From FEN-727 sp036508635 (lineage in GTDB: Bacteria; Actinomycetota; Geothermincolia; Fen-727; Anoxymicrobiaceae): a stretch of 12,631 bases of DNA. The stretch is taken from contig DATCGY010000239.1 in NCBI GenBank assembly GCA_036508635.1, positions 1-12,631 on the forward strand, given 5' to 3'. Both the position numbers and the translations under genes were made by a program. Under the pieces are notes generated by a model. The model made no database searches, was not told the origin of the DNA, and saw nothing but the letters and a program-made list of their open reading frames with translations. Positions 6,596-12,631 of this stretch are shown in pieces (positions within the stretch are counted from its first letter, which is position 1; every line of letters starts with the position of its first letter).

Positions 6596-7417
6596 TCAAG
6601 CCCCCGGGAGCACCTCGTTCAGGGCTCCGGTTCGGTATCCGGCGAGATCCACCGTGACGTAGAGGAATCCGAGTTCCTTCATCCGCGACAGGATACGCTC
6701 CCTGGTCCCGTCCGCGGTCAGCTCCTGTATCGATGAGGAGTTGACCTCGATCCGCGCGGTCCTGTCTTCGACGAAGCGCAAGCGCACCTGGTTGAGCCCC
6801 AGATCCATGAGAGATCTCTCACCCTGGTCAATAACCGAAAGTTTCTCGCGCGTGATTTTTTCCCCGTACGGGATGCGGGTCGCGAGACATGGACTAGCGC
6901 GCATGTTCCAGGTCGAGAGGCCCAGCTCGCGTGACAAGGCCCTCACTTCGTACTTGTAGAAGCCAACGTCCATCAGCGGGCTGCTCACCGAGAGCTCGCG
7001 TGCTGCTTCAGCGCCGGGTCTGAAGTCCGAGGAATCGTCCAACTGGCTTCCCTCGATGAGTTCTGTGATGCCCTCGCGCGCCGCAATGTCCAGCATCTCG
7101 CTGAATCGAAGATGCTTGCACATGTAACAGCGCTCGGGCGGGTTGGAGACGAAGTCGTCGCTCTGGAGCTCGTCCGCCTCGACGATGATGTGATTGACCC
7201 TGAGCCGGGCGGCCATCCGGGCGGCACTTTCCACGAGGTTTTTCGGGTGAAGTGGCGAGCTGACCGTTACGCAGAGGATATCATCGCCCAGGGCCTCTTT
7301 GCCCACCGCGAGGAGCAGGGTGCTGTCGACCCCTCCGGAATAGGCGACAAGGACGCTGCCCATGCCCTCAAGATGCTTCCTCAGCTTATAGTATTTGTCA
7401 TCAAGGTTGGCATCCAT
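6596..7417 (-). CDS. larE: LarE, ATP-dependent sacrificial/cluster-type sulfurtransferase
   Basis: 273 residues from ATG 7417. The N-terminal PP-loop ATPase motif SGGVDSTLLL (27-36) adenylates the carboxylates of the LarB product, which are then converted to thiocarboxylates. Other recognisable stretches are SSPLHPKNLVESA, RCYMCKHLRF (96-105), EGSQLDDSSDFRPG and MRASPCLATRIPYGEKIT (172-189). Cys97, Cys100 and Cys177 are all present. L. plantarum LarE has only the last as a sacrificial donor, whereas three-cysteine members hold a [4Fe-4S] cluster, so this protein is predicted to be the cluster type. First gene of the operon. No good ribosome site precedes the ATG; a GATAAT-like -10 lies five bases upstream, so a leaderless mRNA is possible. 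Confidence 0.97.
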   Translation of the reverse strand: MDANLDDKYYKLRKHLEGMGSVLVAYSGGVDSTLLLAVGKEALGDDILCVTVSSPLHPKNLVESAARMAARLRVNHIIVEADELQSDDFVSNPPERCYMCKHLRFSEMLDIAAREGITELIEGSQLDDSSDFRPGAEAARELSVSSPLMDVGFYKYEVRALSRELGLSTWNMRASPCLATRIPYGEKITREKLSVIDQGERSLMDLGLNQVRLRFVEDRTARIEVNSSSIQELTADGTRERILSRMKELGFLYVTVDLAGYRTGALNEVLPGA

Positions 7418-7485
7418 CGCCTATTATCTTACCCCTATTGACTTTCGCACGGAATCCGACACCTGGCTTAGTGCTGACCCCACCC

Positions 7486-7542
7486 CTTCTTGAGCCGGGT
7501 CTCTCAGGCCCGGCTCCGGGTGGCCTGGAGAGACCGCCCTCA
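7486..7542 (+). repeat. Structured dispersed repeat, copy 1 (two tandem hairpins)
   Basis: 57 bases that match 12554-12610 at 51 positions with no gaps. Hairpin 1 is GAGCCGGGTCT-CTC-AGGCCCGGCTC, eleven pairs with one G-T. Hairpin 2 is GGGTGGCCT-GGAG-AGACCGCCC, with one G-T and one mismatch. Weaker similarity continues for about 15 bases downstream (TCTCTG here, TCTGTA there). It lies in the larE/DUF4446 spacer. Confidence 0.8.
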
Positions 7543-7688
7543 GGTATTTCGTCTCTGGAGGCCCGGGTCTGTCCCTTCACCGCTAGAGAGGATCATTGGG
7601 GTTCAAGCGCTGGAGGATACCAGCCAGGAAGGAAAAGGCATGGCTGGAGGAACGGAGGATTCAATAATGGGGGCGCGCTGACGCAAAA

Positions 7689-7697
7689 TGGTATAAT
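7689..7697 (+). promoter_or_regulatory. Extended -10 promoter for the DUF4446-pheA transcript
   Basis: TGGTATAAT combines a consensus TATAAT (7692-7697) with an upstream TG, the extended -10 arrangement that tolerates a missing -35; no good -35 is at the usual distance. Predicted transcription begins near 7704, giving a leader of about 55 bases before ATG 7759. Confidence 0.55.
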
Positions 7698-7758
7698 CGG
7701 TAACCGCGTGCTGGTTGGGTGCGCAGAGAAAAGCCAAAGATCAAGAGGGCTCCAATCC

Positions 7759-8790
7759 ATGATTCAAAGCAATATAACGCCGATTGTGATAGTGCTCGGA
7801 GCGGTCCTTGTGGTGGCCGTAGCGCTAATCGTCTATCTTTTCTGGCGTACTCGAAGGCTCGAGGCCGACTGTGAACTGTTGGTGCGTGACACGCAGGGCC
7901 AGAACTTTGTAGAGATAGTCGGAGACAATATCTCGCAGGTCGAGCATCTGCTCTATGAGGTCGAGAAGCTCTCCGAGCAGTACGCACAGGTGCTGAGGCG
8001 CATGGCAGGCGCGGTCCAGCATATCGGGGTCGTACGATTCGATGCGTTTCGCGATCTCGGTGGGCTGCTGAGCTTCGCCGTGGCGTTGCTCGACGACAGG
8101 GGTAACGGGCTCGTTCTCAGCTCGATCTACGGGCGCAACGAGTCCAGGACCTATTCGAAACCCGTGGTCGAACGCGGTTCGTCATACGAGCTTTCTCCCG
8201 AAGAGAAAGAGGCCATTCGCCTTGCGATGCAAAGCAAGGAGCTGGGCGCCCTGCCGGTGGAGGCACGCGACCGCGAGCACGAAGAGCGCATGGCAAACCT
8301 CAGATTGTTCCACGACCGAGAGTATGCGCAGCGTACGGGTGGACCTCAGGGGCGAACAGAGAATGCCCACGCCCAGTCCGGCTCCGAGCGCGCGCAGAGC
8401 GCGAGGAGAGCGCAGCCCCGTGAAGACGAGTACGCGGAAGAACGATACGAAGAGCGTGCCACCGAAGAAACCCCGGAACCACAGCCGCGCCCGCGACCCG
8501 CGCCGCGCGAGACCCATCAGCGCCGCGGACCCGGCAGGGTAAAGCACGTCGGTCCGCCGCCGGACGGGCGCCAGGAGCGGAGGCGCGAGCCGGAGCCCGA
8601 ACAGGAGCCCCCGGAGCGCACCGGTCCACCGATTGACCTGGTGTCCGAACTGATGGACGAGACACCTCCCGACCGCCGAGCGGACAAGACACCCGAGAAG
8701 CAGGTGCCGCGACGCCCGGCGGCTCCACGACCGCGCGGGTTGGATACCCCGGTTGAGCGGCTTCGCAACAGGGAGCCGAGGGGCGAATAG
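7759..8790 (+). CDS. DUF4446 family membrane protein with long disordered tail
   Basis: 343 residues. The ATG at 7759 has GAGGG nine bases upstream and is immediately followed by a membrane helix (residues 8-29), as expected for this family; the longer frame from 7438 is rejected. Residues 30-85 form a coiled coil (heptads through QVEHLLYEVEKLSEQYAQVLRR). Residues 88-157 match DUF4446: IGVVRFDAFRDLGGLLSFA, VALLDDRGNGLVLSSIYGR, ESRTYSKPV and ELSPEEKEAI. Members are usually around 160-180 residues, so the remaining ~180 residues are an unusual extension, disordered and rich in Arg, Glu and Pro (PRPRPAPRE, PEPEQEPPE). The family role is not established. The gene sits two bases before pheA, so the two are cotranscribed and probably translationally coupled. 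Confidence 0.9.
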   Translation: MIQSNITPIVIVLGAVLVVAVALIVYLFWRTRRLEADCELLVRDTQGQNFVEIVGDNISQVEHLLYEVEKLSEQYAQVLRRMAGAVQHIGVVRFDAFRDLGGLLSFAVALLDDRGNGLVLSSIYGRNESRTYSKPVVERGSSYELSPEEKEAIRLAMQSKELGALPVEARDREHEERMANLRLFHDREYAQRTGGPQGRTENAHAQSGSERAQSARRAQPREDEYAEERYEERATEETPEPQPRPRPAPRETHQRRGPGRVKHVGPPPDGRQERRREPEPEQEPPERTGPPIDLVSELMDETPPDRRADKTPEKQVPRRPAAPRPRGLDTPVERLRNREPRGE

Positions 8791-8792
8791 GA

Positions 8793-9617
8793 GTGCCGAA
8801 GATAGGGTACCTCGGCCCGAGAGGGACGTTCGCCCAGGAGGCCCTCGAGGCTTACCTTCACGAGCAGTTCGACGAGGAAATCCCTTACGCCACGATACCC
8901 GAGGTGCTTCAAGCCGCCCAGTCGGGTGAAGTAGACAGTGGCATGGTTCCCATCGAGAATTCCATCGAAGGCTCGGTCAACGTAACACTCGACACGCTCG
9001 CGTTTGAGACGGACCTGGTCATAGAGCGCGAGATAACGTACGAGGTCAGCCAGCACCTCATGGCCCGACCCGGAGTCGCGCGCGAGGACGTCACCGCCGT
9101 TGTATCTCATCCGCAGGCGACTGCCCAGTGCCGTAACTTCCTCTCTCGCTGGTTCCCGAACGTTCCGGTCCGGGCGGCCAATAGCACTGCCGAAGCCGCG
9201 CTTGCGGTATCCCAGTCGAGCGAGCCGCTGGCAGCGATTGCCACCGAGCTGGCCGCGAAGATATACGGGCTGGAGGTCCTGGCGAGCGATATCGCCGACT
9301 ACCCGATAAACCAGACAAGGTTCGTGGTGGTCGGAAAGAAAAAAGCAGCCCGAACCGGAAGCGACAAGACGTCGATAGTCTGCTTCATCCGCGCAAACCA
9401 TCCCGGCAGCCTTCTCGAAATGCTCCAGGAGTTCGCGTCGCGCGACGTCAACCTCACAAAAATCGAAAGCCGCCCGACAAAAAAGGTTCTGGGCGAGTAT
9501 TATTTCTTCATAGACATTATGGGACACGTCGATGATCCCGAGGTGGCTGAAGCGATAGGTTCGCTCGTGGGAAAACTCCGCGAGCTCAAACTCCTTGGCT
9601 CCTACCCCACAACTTGA
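8793..9617 (+). CDS. pheA: Prephenate dehydratase (monofunctional, ACT-regulated)
   Basis: 274 residues from GTG 8793, with GAGGGG nine bases upstream inside the end of the preceding gene. The enzyme converts prephenate to phenylpyruvate in phenylalanine synthesis. The catalytic domain spans about 1-180: YLGPRGTFAQEAL (6-18), DSGMVPIENSIEGSVNVTLDTL (48-69, in pieces), SHPQATAQCRNFL (105-117) and the catalytic TRF motif (175-177) in NQTRFVVVG. Residues 193-270 are a regulatory ACT domain with NHPGSLLEML and the phenylalanine-binding ESRP (225-228), so feedback inhibition by Phe is expected. No chorismate mutase domain is fused. The length is typical of the monofunctional form. It follows the DUF4446 gene after two bases and is followed 128 bp later by serS. 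Confidence 0.97.
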   Translation: MPKIGYLGPRGTFAQEALEAYLHEQFDEEIPYATIPEVLQAAQSGEVDSGMVPIENSIEGSVNVTLDTLAFETDLVIEREITYEVSQHLMARPGVAREDVTAVVSHPQATAQCRNFLSRWFPNVPVRAANSTAEAALAVSQSSEPLAAIATELAAKIYGLEVLASDIADYPINQTRFVVVGKKKAARTGSDKTSIVCFIRANHPGSLLEMLQEFASRDVNLTKIESRPTKKVLGEYYFFIDIMGHVDDPEVAEAIGSLVGKLRELKLLGSYPTT

Positions 9618-9647
9618 AAACCTGGGGTCAGATCTGTTTTTTCAAGC
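9614..9647 (+). repeat. Hairpin remnant carrying TGGGGTCAG motif after pheA
   Basis: CTTGAAAA (9614-9621) pairs with TTTTCAAG (9640-9647), and the loop contains TGGGGTCAGATCT (9624-9636). That sequence matches the ends of the palindrome at 12441-12520 (TGGGGTCAGGTCT) with one change. The pheA stop (9615-9617) is inside the left arm. It looks like a single end or decayed copy of the same element type. It is not a classical terminator, because the stem is AT-rich. Confidence 0.5.
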
Positions 9648-9745
9648 GCGTCGGTCGCAAAACGGGTAGGGGTTTTGCAGGCTCTGGGACTCGAAAAGCC
9701 AATTGGTTACGGTAGCGTGACTCTCGATCAGAGGGGAACATGTAG

Positions 9746-11023
9746 ATGCTCGATATGAAGGTCATACGTGAAGAGCCCGAACGGGTCAAGCAGTCGATAC
9801 TCGACCGCGATATGAGCGCGGAAGTCGCCGACATCGACGGCGCTCTCGAGATGGACGCGCGCCGGCGTGCTCTCCTCGTAGAGGTAGAAGACCTCAAGCA
9901 CCAGCGTAACAAGGCTTCCGACGAGATAGTCAGGCTCAAGAAAGAGGGCGGCGACACGTCGGCGATAGTCGAGAAGATGAGGGCCATCTCCGAGCGAATC
10001 AAGGAGCTTGACGGAGAGGTGCGCGACGTCGAGGCTGAAATCGGCAAGCTCATGCTCGACGTACCCAACATCCCGCACGAGTCGGTCCCTGTCGGTCCGG
10101 ACGAGGAATCCAACGTCGAGATCCGTCGCTGGGGAGAAAAGCCGAGCTTCACGTTCAAGCCTAAGCCCCACTGGGAAGTCGGAGAGGCCCTGGGCATACT
10201 CGATTTCGAGCGTGGCGCCAAGATCGCGGCGTCCCGCTTTACCCTGCTCCGCGATTCCGGCGCACTGCTCGAAAGGGCATTGATCAACTTTATGCTCGAT
10301 CTGCACACCCGCGAACACGGTTACACCGAAGTCTTCCCTCCAATCCTTGGGAACCGCGAGACTTTCACTGCGACAGGGCAGCTTCCGAAGTTCGAGGAGG
10401 ACATGTACGTCTGCAACGACGACCTGCTGCTGGCGCCCACCGCGGAAGTCCCGGTGACGAACATCCACCGCGACGAGATACTTCCCGAGGAAGACCTGAC
10501 CATCAAGTACGTCGCCTATACGCCATGCTTCAGACGCGAGGCCGGATCTTACGGCAAAGACGTGCGCGGTCTCATCCGGCAGCACCAGTTCAACAAGGTG
10601 GAGATGGTCAAGTTCGCTCACCCCGACAAGGGTTTCGACGAGCTCGAGGCCATGATCCTCAACGCCGAGGAGGTGCTCCGCCGGCTCGGGATCCATCATA
10701 GGGTGATGCTGCTATCCACCGGCGACCTCGGGTTCTCTGCCGCCAAGTGCTACGACCTCGAAGTCTGGCTACCGGCCGCGGGAGAGTTCCGCGAGATATC
10801 GTCGTGCTCGTGCTGCACGGATTTCCAGGCACGCCGCGCAAATATCCGCTTCAAGCCCAGCGGGGGCGGGAAGCCGAGGTTCGTACATACTCTCAACGGT
10901 TCGGGCCTTGCGGTAGGCCGAACGGTAGCGGCGATACTCGAGAACTTTCAACTGGACGACGGACGCGTCGTGGTGCCGCCGGTGTTGCAACCGTACATGG
11001 GAGGCAAGACCGTCATCGAGTGA
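9746..11023 (+). CDS. serS: Seryl-tRNA synthetase
   Basis: 425 residues, the normal length. ATG 9746 has GAGGGGA nine bases upstream. It charges tRNA-Ser (and tRNA-Sec where present) with serine in the cytosol. The N-terminal helical arm (about 30-105, KHQRNKASDEI and repeated Glu/Lys heptads) is the long antiparallel coiled coil that contacts the tRNA variable arm. Class II core features follow: RFTLLRDSGALLERALI, the TAEVP serine-site strand (232-236), motif 2 FRREAGSYGKDVRGLIRQHQ (262-281), FREISSCSCCTDFQARR (348-364) and motif 3 GSGLAVGRTVAAILENFQ (385-402). The C-terminus ends VPPVLQPYMGGKTVIE. No T-box is visible in the 128 bases upstream. Nothing looks damaged. Confidence 0.98.
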   Translation: MLDMKVIREEPERVKQSILDRDMSAEVADIDGALEMDARRRALLVEVEDLKHQRNKASDEIVRLKKEGGDTSAIVEKMRAISERIKELDGEVRDVEAEIGKLMLDVPNIPHESVPVGPDEESNVEIRRWGEKPSFTFKPKPHWEVGEALGILDFERGAKIAASRFTLLRDSGALLERALINFMLDLHTREHGYTEVFPPILGNRETFTATGQLPKFEEDMYVCNDDLLLAPTAEVPVTNIHRDEILPEEDLTIKYVAYTPCFRREAGSYGKDVRGLIRQHQFNKVEMVKFAHPDKGFDELEAMILNAEEVLRRLGIHHRVMLLSTGDLGFSAAKCYDLEVWLPAAGEFREISSCSCCTDFQARRANIRFKPSGGGKPRFVHTLNGSGLAVGRTVAAILENFQLDDGRVVVPPVLQPYMGGKTVIE

Positions 11024-11053
11024 CCCGCGAAAGCGCACATCGACCAGGGAACA

Positions 11054-11079
11054 ATCGCCTCTATCACGCCGCAGGCGAT
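11054..11079 (+). repeat. Inverted repeat between serS and the next gene
   Basis: ATCGCCT (11054-11060) pairs with AGGCGAT (11073-11079) over a 12-base loop. There is no T run after it, so it is not a convincing terminator; it may be a leader structure just before the strong AAGGAGGT ribosome site at 11102-11109. Confidence 0.3.
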
Positions 11080-11116
11080 CACCGGAACCGGCGGTCGAGA
11101 GAAGGAGGTCAGGGAG

Positions 11117-12427
11117 ATGCTGGGAGAGCAGCCACCAATACCCCCGGAGCAGTTGCCCGGAGCGGCACAGCCGGAGACACAGGCGCCCCCGGTAGCCGGC
11201 GCCGACCAGGCAACGCCCACTGCGGGAGCACCGATGCCGCCTCCCCCACCCGGAGCCACCAACCCGATCCTACCGCCCCCGCCGTTGCAGCCACCGCCTC
11301 CGCCTCCACGAGCGGGGAGAAAACCTCCACCACCGATGCCTGGAGCAGCCGCACCTCCAGACACCGCGCCCGGCGGACCACAGGCTCCGATCAGGCCAAA
11401 GACCAGCGGATGGGCGATTGCTTCACTCGTCATGGGCATACTGGGCTTCACCTGTCTATTCTTCGTGGGTGCGATTCTTGCGATCATATTCGGCTTTATC
11501 GGCCGTCACGACGTCTACAGGAGCGAAGGCCGGCTCACAGGCAAAGGCCTTGCGACGGCAGGCATAGTCCTGGGTATCGTGATGCTGGCCCTCACGGTCG
11601 CCCTCGCGGCCGTGGTCATCCCGCTTTCCTACGTCGTGATTGGTCCGAGCTCTACGATAAACAGGACGGTGAGCCCTGGCAGCGCCTCGACTATCGATGC
11701 AACTGTCGCGATAAACAACGGCGACCTGCGTATCAGCGGAGGCGCAAGCGCGTTGATGGAAGGTACTTTCACTTACAATGTCTCGAGCTGGCGTCCGTCC
11801 GTAAGGTATTCTGTCGACCCCTCGGGCACCGGGGACCTGGGCGTCCGGCAGCCTACGTCGGTGTGGTGGCACTGGTGGCAGTGGCTGTACGGAACGAACG
11901 ACTGGAACTTGCATCTCGGTACGGGGCTTCCTGTAAACCTGCGGACAACGCAAAGCTTCGGAGAGGGCAGGTTGGACCTGGCAGGGATCAACCTCTCCAG
12001 TCTGGATGCCTCCTCGAGCGCCGGCAACCTGACCGTCAGCCTGCCCGGCAACATGCCCTCACTCAAAGAGATCAAGGTAGATGTGAGCGCGGGAAAGCTG
12101 ACATTTACTATGAACGGGCGATATCCAGCGCTAGAGGCGCTCGATATTGAGAACAGCGCCGGTAAGCTTGACGCGGACCTCACCGGCACACTGACGCGTA
12201 GCTTAACAGGTACGATCAGGAATAGCGCCGGGAAGATCAACGTGCGACTGCCCGCGGATATCGGAGTGTACATTGTGGCGCGGACGAGCGCAGGCGACGT
12301 ATCGACGAACGGGCTTACCTCACGTGGTAACGACGTCTATGTGAACAACGCCTATGGCAAAGCGCAAGTAACTCTCAAGCTCCGGATCAACAACTTCGCG
12401 GGCAACATCGATCTCACGGTGGAGTAA
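11117..12427 (+). CDS. Proline-rich DUF4190 / toast-rack (DUF2154-like) membrane protein
   Basis: 436 residues from ATG 11117, with a near-consensus AAGGAGGT seven bases upstream. Residues 1-95 are a disordered Pro/Ala tail, with runs of five or more prolines. Residues 97-165 match DUF4190: SGWAIASLVMGILGF, a second hydrophobic stretch to 127, a basic turn (GRHDVYRSEGRLTGKGLATA), then a third segment (about 145-175). Residues 178-436 are an exported beta-rich region that starts like the toast-rack domain of LiaF-type envelope proteins (DLRISGGASALMEGTF, the Trp-rich VWWHWWQWLYG) and then carries a ladder of SAG motifs at 301, 324, 347, 370 and 391, followed by NAYGK and NFAGN. The precise function is unknown. 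A LiaF-like link to envelope stress is inference from family only, and no lia-type two-component genes are nearby. Confidence 0.85.
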   Translation: MLGEQPPIPPEQLPGAAQPETQAPPVAGADQATPTAGAPMPPPPPGATNPILPPPPLQPPPPPPRAGRKPPPPMPGAAAPPDTAPGGPQAPIRPKTSGWAIASLVMGILGFTCLFFVGAILAIIFGFIGRHDVYRSEGRLTGKGLATAGIVLGIVMLALTVALAAVVIPLSYVVIGPSSTINRTVSPGSASTIDATVAINNGDLRISGGASALMEGTFTYNVSSWRPSVRYSVDPSGTGDLGVRQPTSVWWHWWQWLYGTNDWNLHLGTGLPVNLRTTQSFGEGRLDLAGINLSSLDASSSAGNLTVSLPGNMPSLKEIKVDVSAGKLTFTMNGRYPALEALDIENSAGKLDADLTGTLTRSLTGTIRNSAGKINVRLPADIGVYIVARTSAGDVSTNGLTSRGNDVYVNNAYGKAQVTLKLRINNFAGNIDLTVE

Positions 12428-12440
12428 GGGGGGCTTCGAG

Positions 12441-12520
12441 TGGGGTCAGGTCTTTTATTGTTTGCTACAACGGTTATCTTGAGTAGAGGACGATAGCAAA
12501 CAATAAAAGACCTGACCCCA
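12441..12520. mobile_element. 80-bp palindromic element (MITE- or REP-like)
   Basis: Two perfect 27-base inverted arms, 12441-12467 and 12494-12520, enclose a 26-base centre. The outer end is TGGGGTCAGGTCT and the inner part AT-rich (TTTTATTGTTTGCTA). It begins 14 bases after the stop of the toast-rack gene. Terminal sequences like this are known next to IS200/IS605-family and RAYT-type transposases as non-autonomous repeats; that assignment is inference, and no transposase gene is in the window. It could also act as a mRNA 3' stabiliser. Arm pairing is far longer than an intrinsic terminator needs. Confidence 0.7.
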
Positions 12521-12553
12521 ACTTCACCAACTTTCAACTTCCACTATTACCAA

Positions 12554-12610
12554 CTTCTTGAACCGGGACTCTCAGTCCCGGCTTCGGGCGGTCTGGAGAG
12601 ACCGCCCTCA
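12554..12610 (+). repeat. Structured dispersed repeat, copy 2
   Basis: 51 of 57 positions match copy 1 (7486-7542). Hairpin 1 core is CCGGGACT-CTC-AGTCCCGG, eight perfect pairs. Hairpin 2 is GGGCGGTCT-GGAG-AGACCGCCC, nine perfect pairs. Downstream sequence to the window end (12611-12631) shows only partial similarity. It stands 33 bases after the palindromic element at 12441-12520. Confidence 0.8.
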
Positions 12611-12631
12611 AGTGTCTGGTCTGTAAACGTA

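Larger units (their letters stand above)
7418..7758. other. 341-bp divergent spacer between larE and the DUF4446 gene
   Basis: No gene is supported here. It holds the larE leader or promoter edge (7418-7430), a CTGACCCCA motif (7474-7482), copy 1 of a structured repeat (7486-7542), a small hairpin GCTGG/CCAGC (7609-7624) and a promoter at 7689-7697. An open frame from TTG 7438 crosses it into the DUF4446 gene, but its predicted residues have no family similarity and it would translate the repeat, so I treat it as non-coding. Confidence 0.7.

Noticed and set aside
7486..7542. Rho-independent terminator for larE/DUF4446 spacer
   Set aside because: Two strong hairpins exist but no T run follows either, and the sequence recurs at 12554, so a repeat explains it better.
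7438..7758. N-terminal extension of the DUF4446 protein from TTG 7438
   Set aside because: It would translate the structured repeat and the promoter region, has no family similarity, and ATG 7759 has a ribosome site directly before the expected membrane helix.
8517..9527. 336-residue open frame on the minus strand
   Set aside because: Antisense to the end of the DUF4446 gene and most of pheA, whose motifs are unmistakable; a high-GC shadow frame.
9618..9745. T-box or Ser-attenuation leader before serS
   Set aside because: The spacer is only 128 bases; I see no specifier loop, no T-box core and no terminator/antiterminator pair with a T run.
10747..12150. 467-residue open frame on the plus strand
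   Set aside because: It overlaps the end of serS and most of the toast-rack gene in another frame, and its composition is Arg/Gly-rich without family motifs. Both genes it overlaps are well supported.

Overview
The window is bacterial chromosomal DNA with high GC content and tightly packed genes. The gene set (monofunctional pheA, serS, a CCA-encoding tRNA-Leu, DUF4446 and DUF4190-type proteins, a phasin pair, a KGG stress protein and larE-larB-larC) fits a Gram-positive-like lineage, possibly a deep-branching actinomycete. That placement is inference; no rRNA or unambiguous lineage marker is present.

Layout: (a) 3-1259 (+) is the 3' part of a proline-rich, four-helix membrane protein. It ends in a strong hairpin shared with a convergent pair of phasin-like genes (1306-2104, -). 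One phasin is plain and the other carries a histone-H1-like Lys/Ala/Pro tail, which resembles the PhaI/PhaF pair of pseudomonads. (b) Across a 277-bp divergent spacer lie a small KGG-repeat stress protein (2382-2570), a YbaK-like tRNA deacylase (2644-3114) and tRNA-Leu(CAG) (3243-3329). (c) 3502-4620 (+) is a single-pass exported protein with a C-terminal CARDB-like domain. It converges with one base between stop codons on the larE-larB-larC operon (7417-4622, -), which makes the nickel-pincer nucleotide (NPN) cofactor of lactate racemase-type enzymes. No larA is in the window. (d) A 341-bp spacer (7418-7758) carries one copy of a structured dispersed repeat and a promoter with a TATAAT -10. 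It is followed by a DUF4446 membrane protein, pheA 2 bp later, serS, and a DUF4190/toast-rack membrane protein (+). (e) The right end (12428-12631) is non-coding. It holds an 80-bp palindromic element with perfect 27-bp arms and a second copy of the structured repeat.

Most genes are housekeeping or recognisable accessory families. The least explained material is the intergenic repeat system: two copies of a twin-hairpin element with base-pair-preserving substitutions, plus a recurring TGGGGTCAG/CTGACCCCA end motif at 7474, 9624, 12441 and 12512. These look like mobile, palindromic non-autonomous elements that might depend on a transposase encoded elsewhere. The phasin pair, the Arg-for-Lys change in the YbaK-like protein and the 23-residue ladder of the toast-rack protein also deserve a second look.
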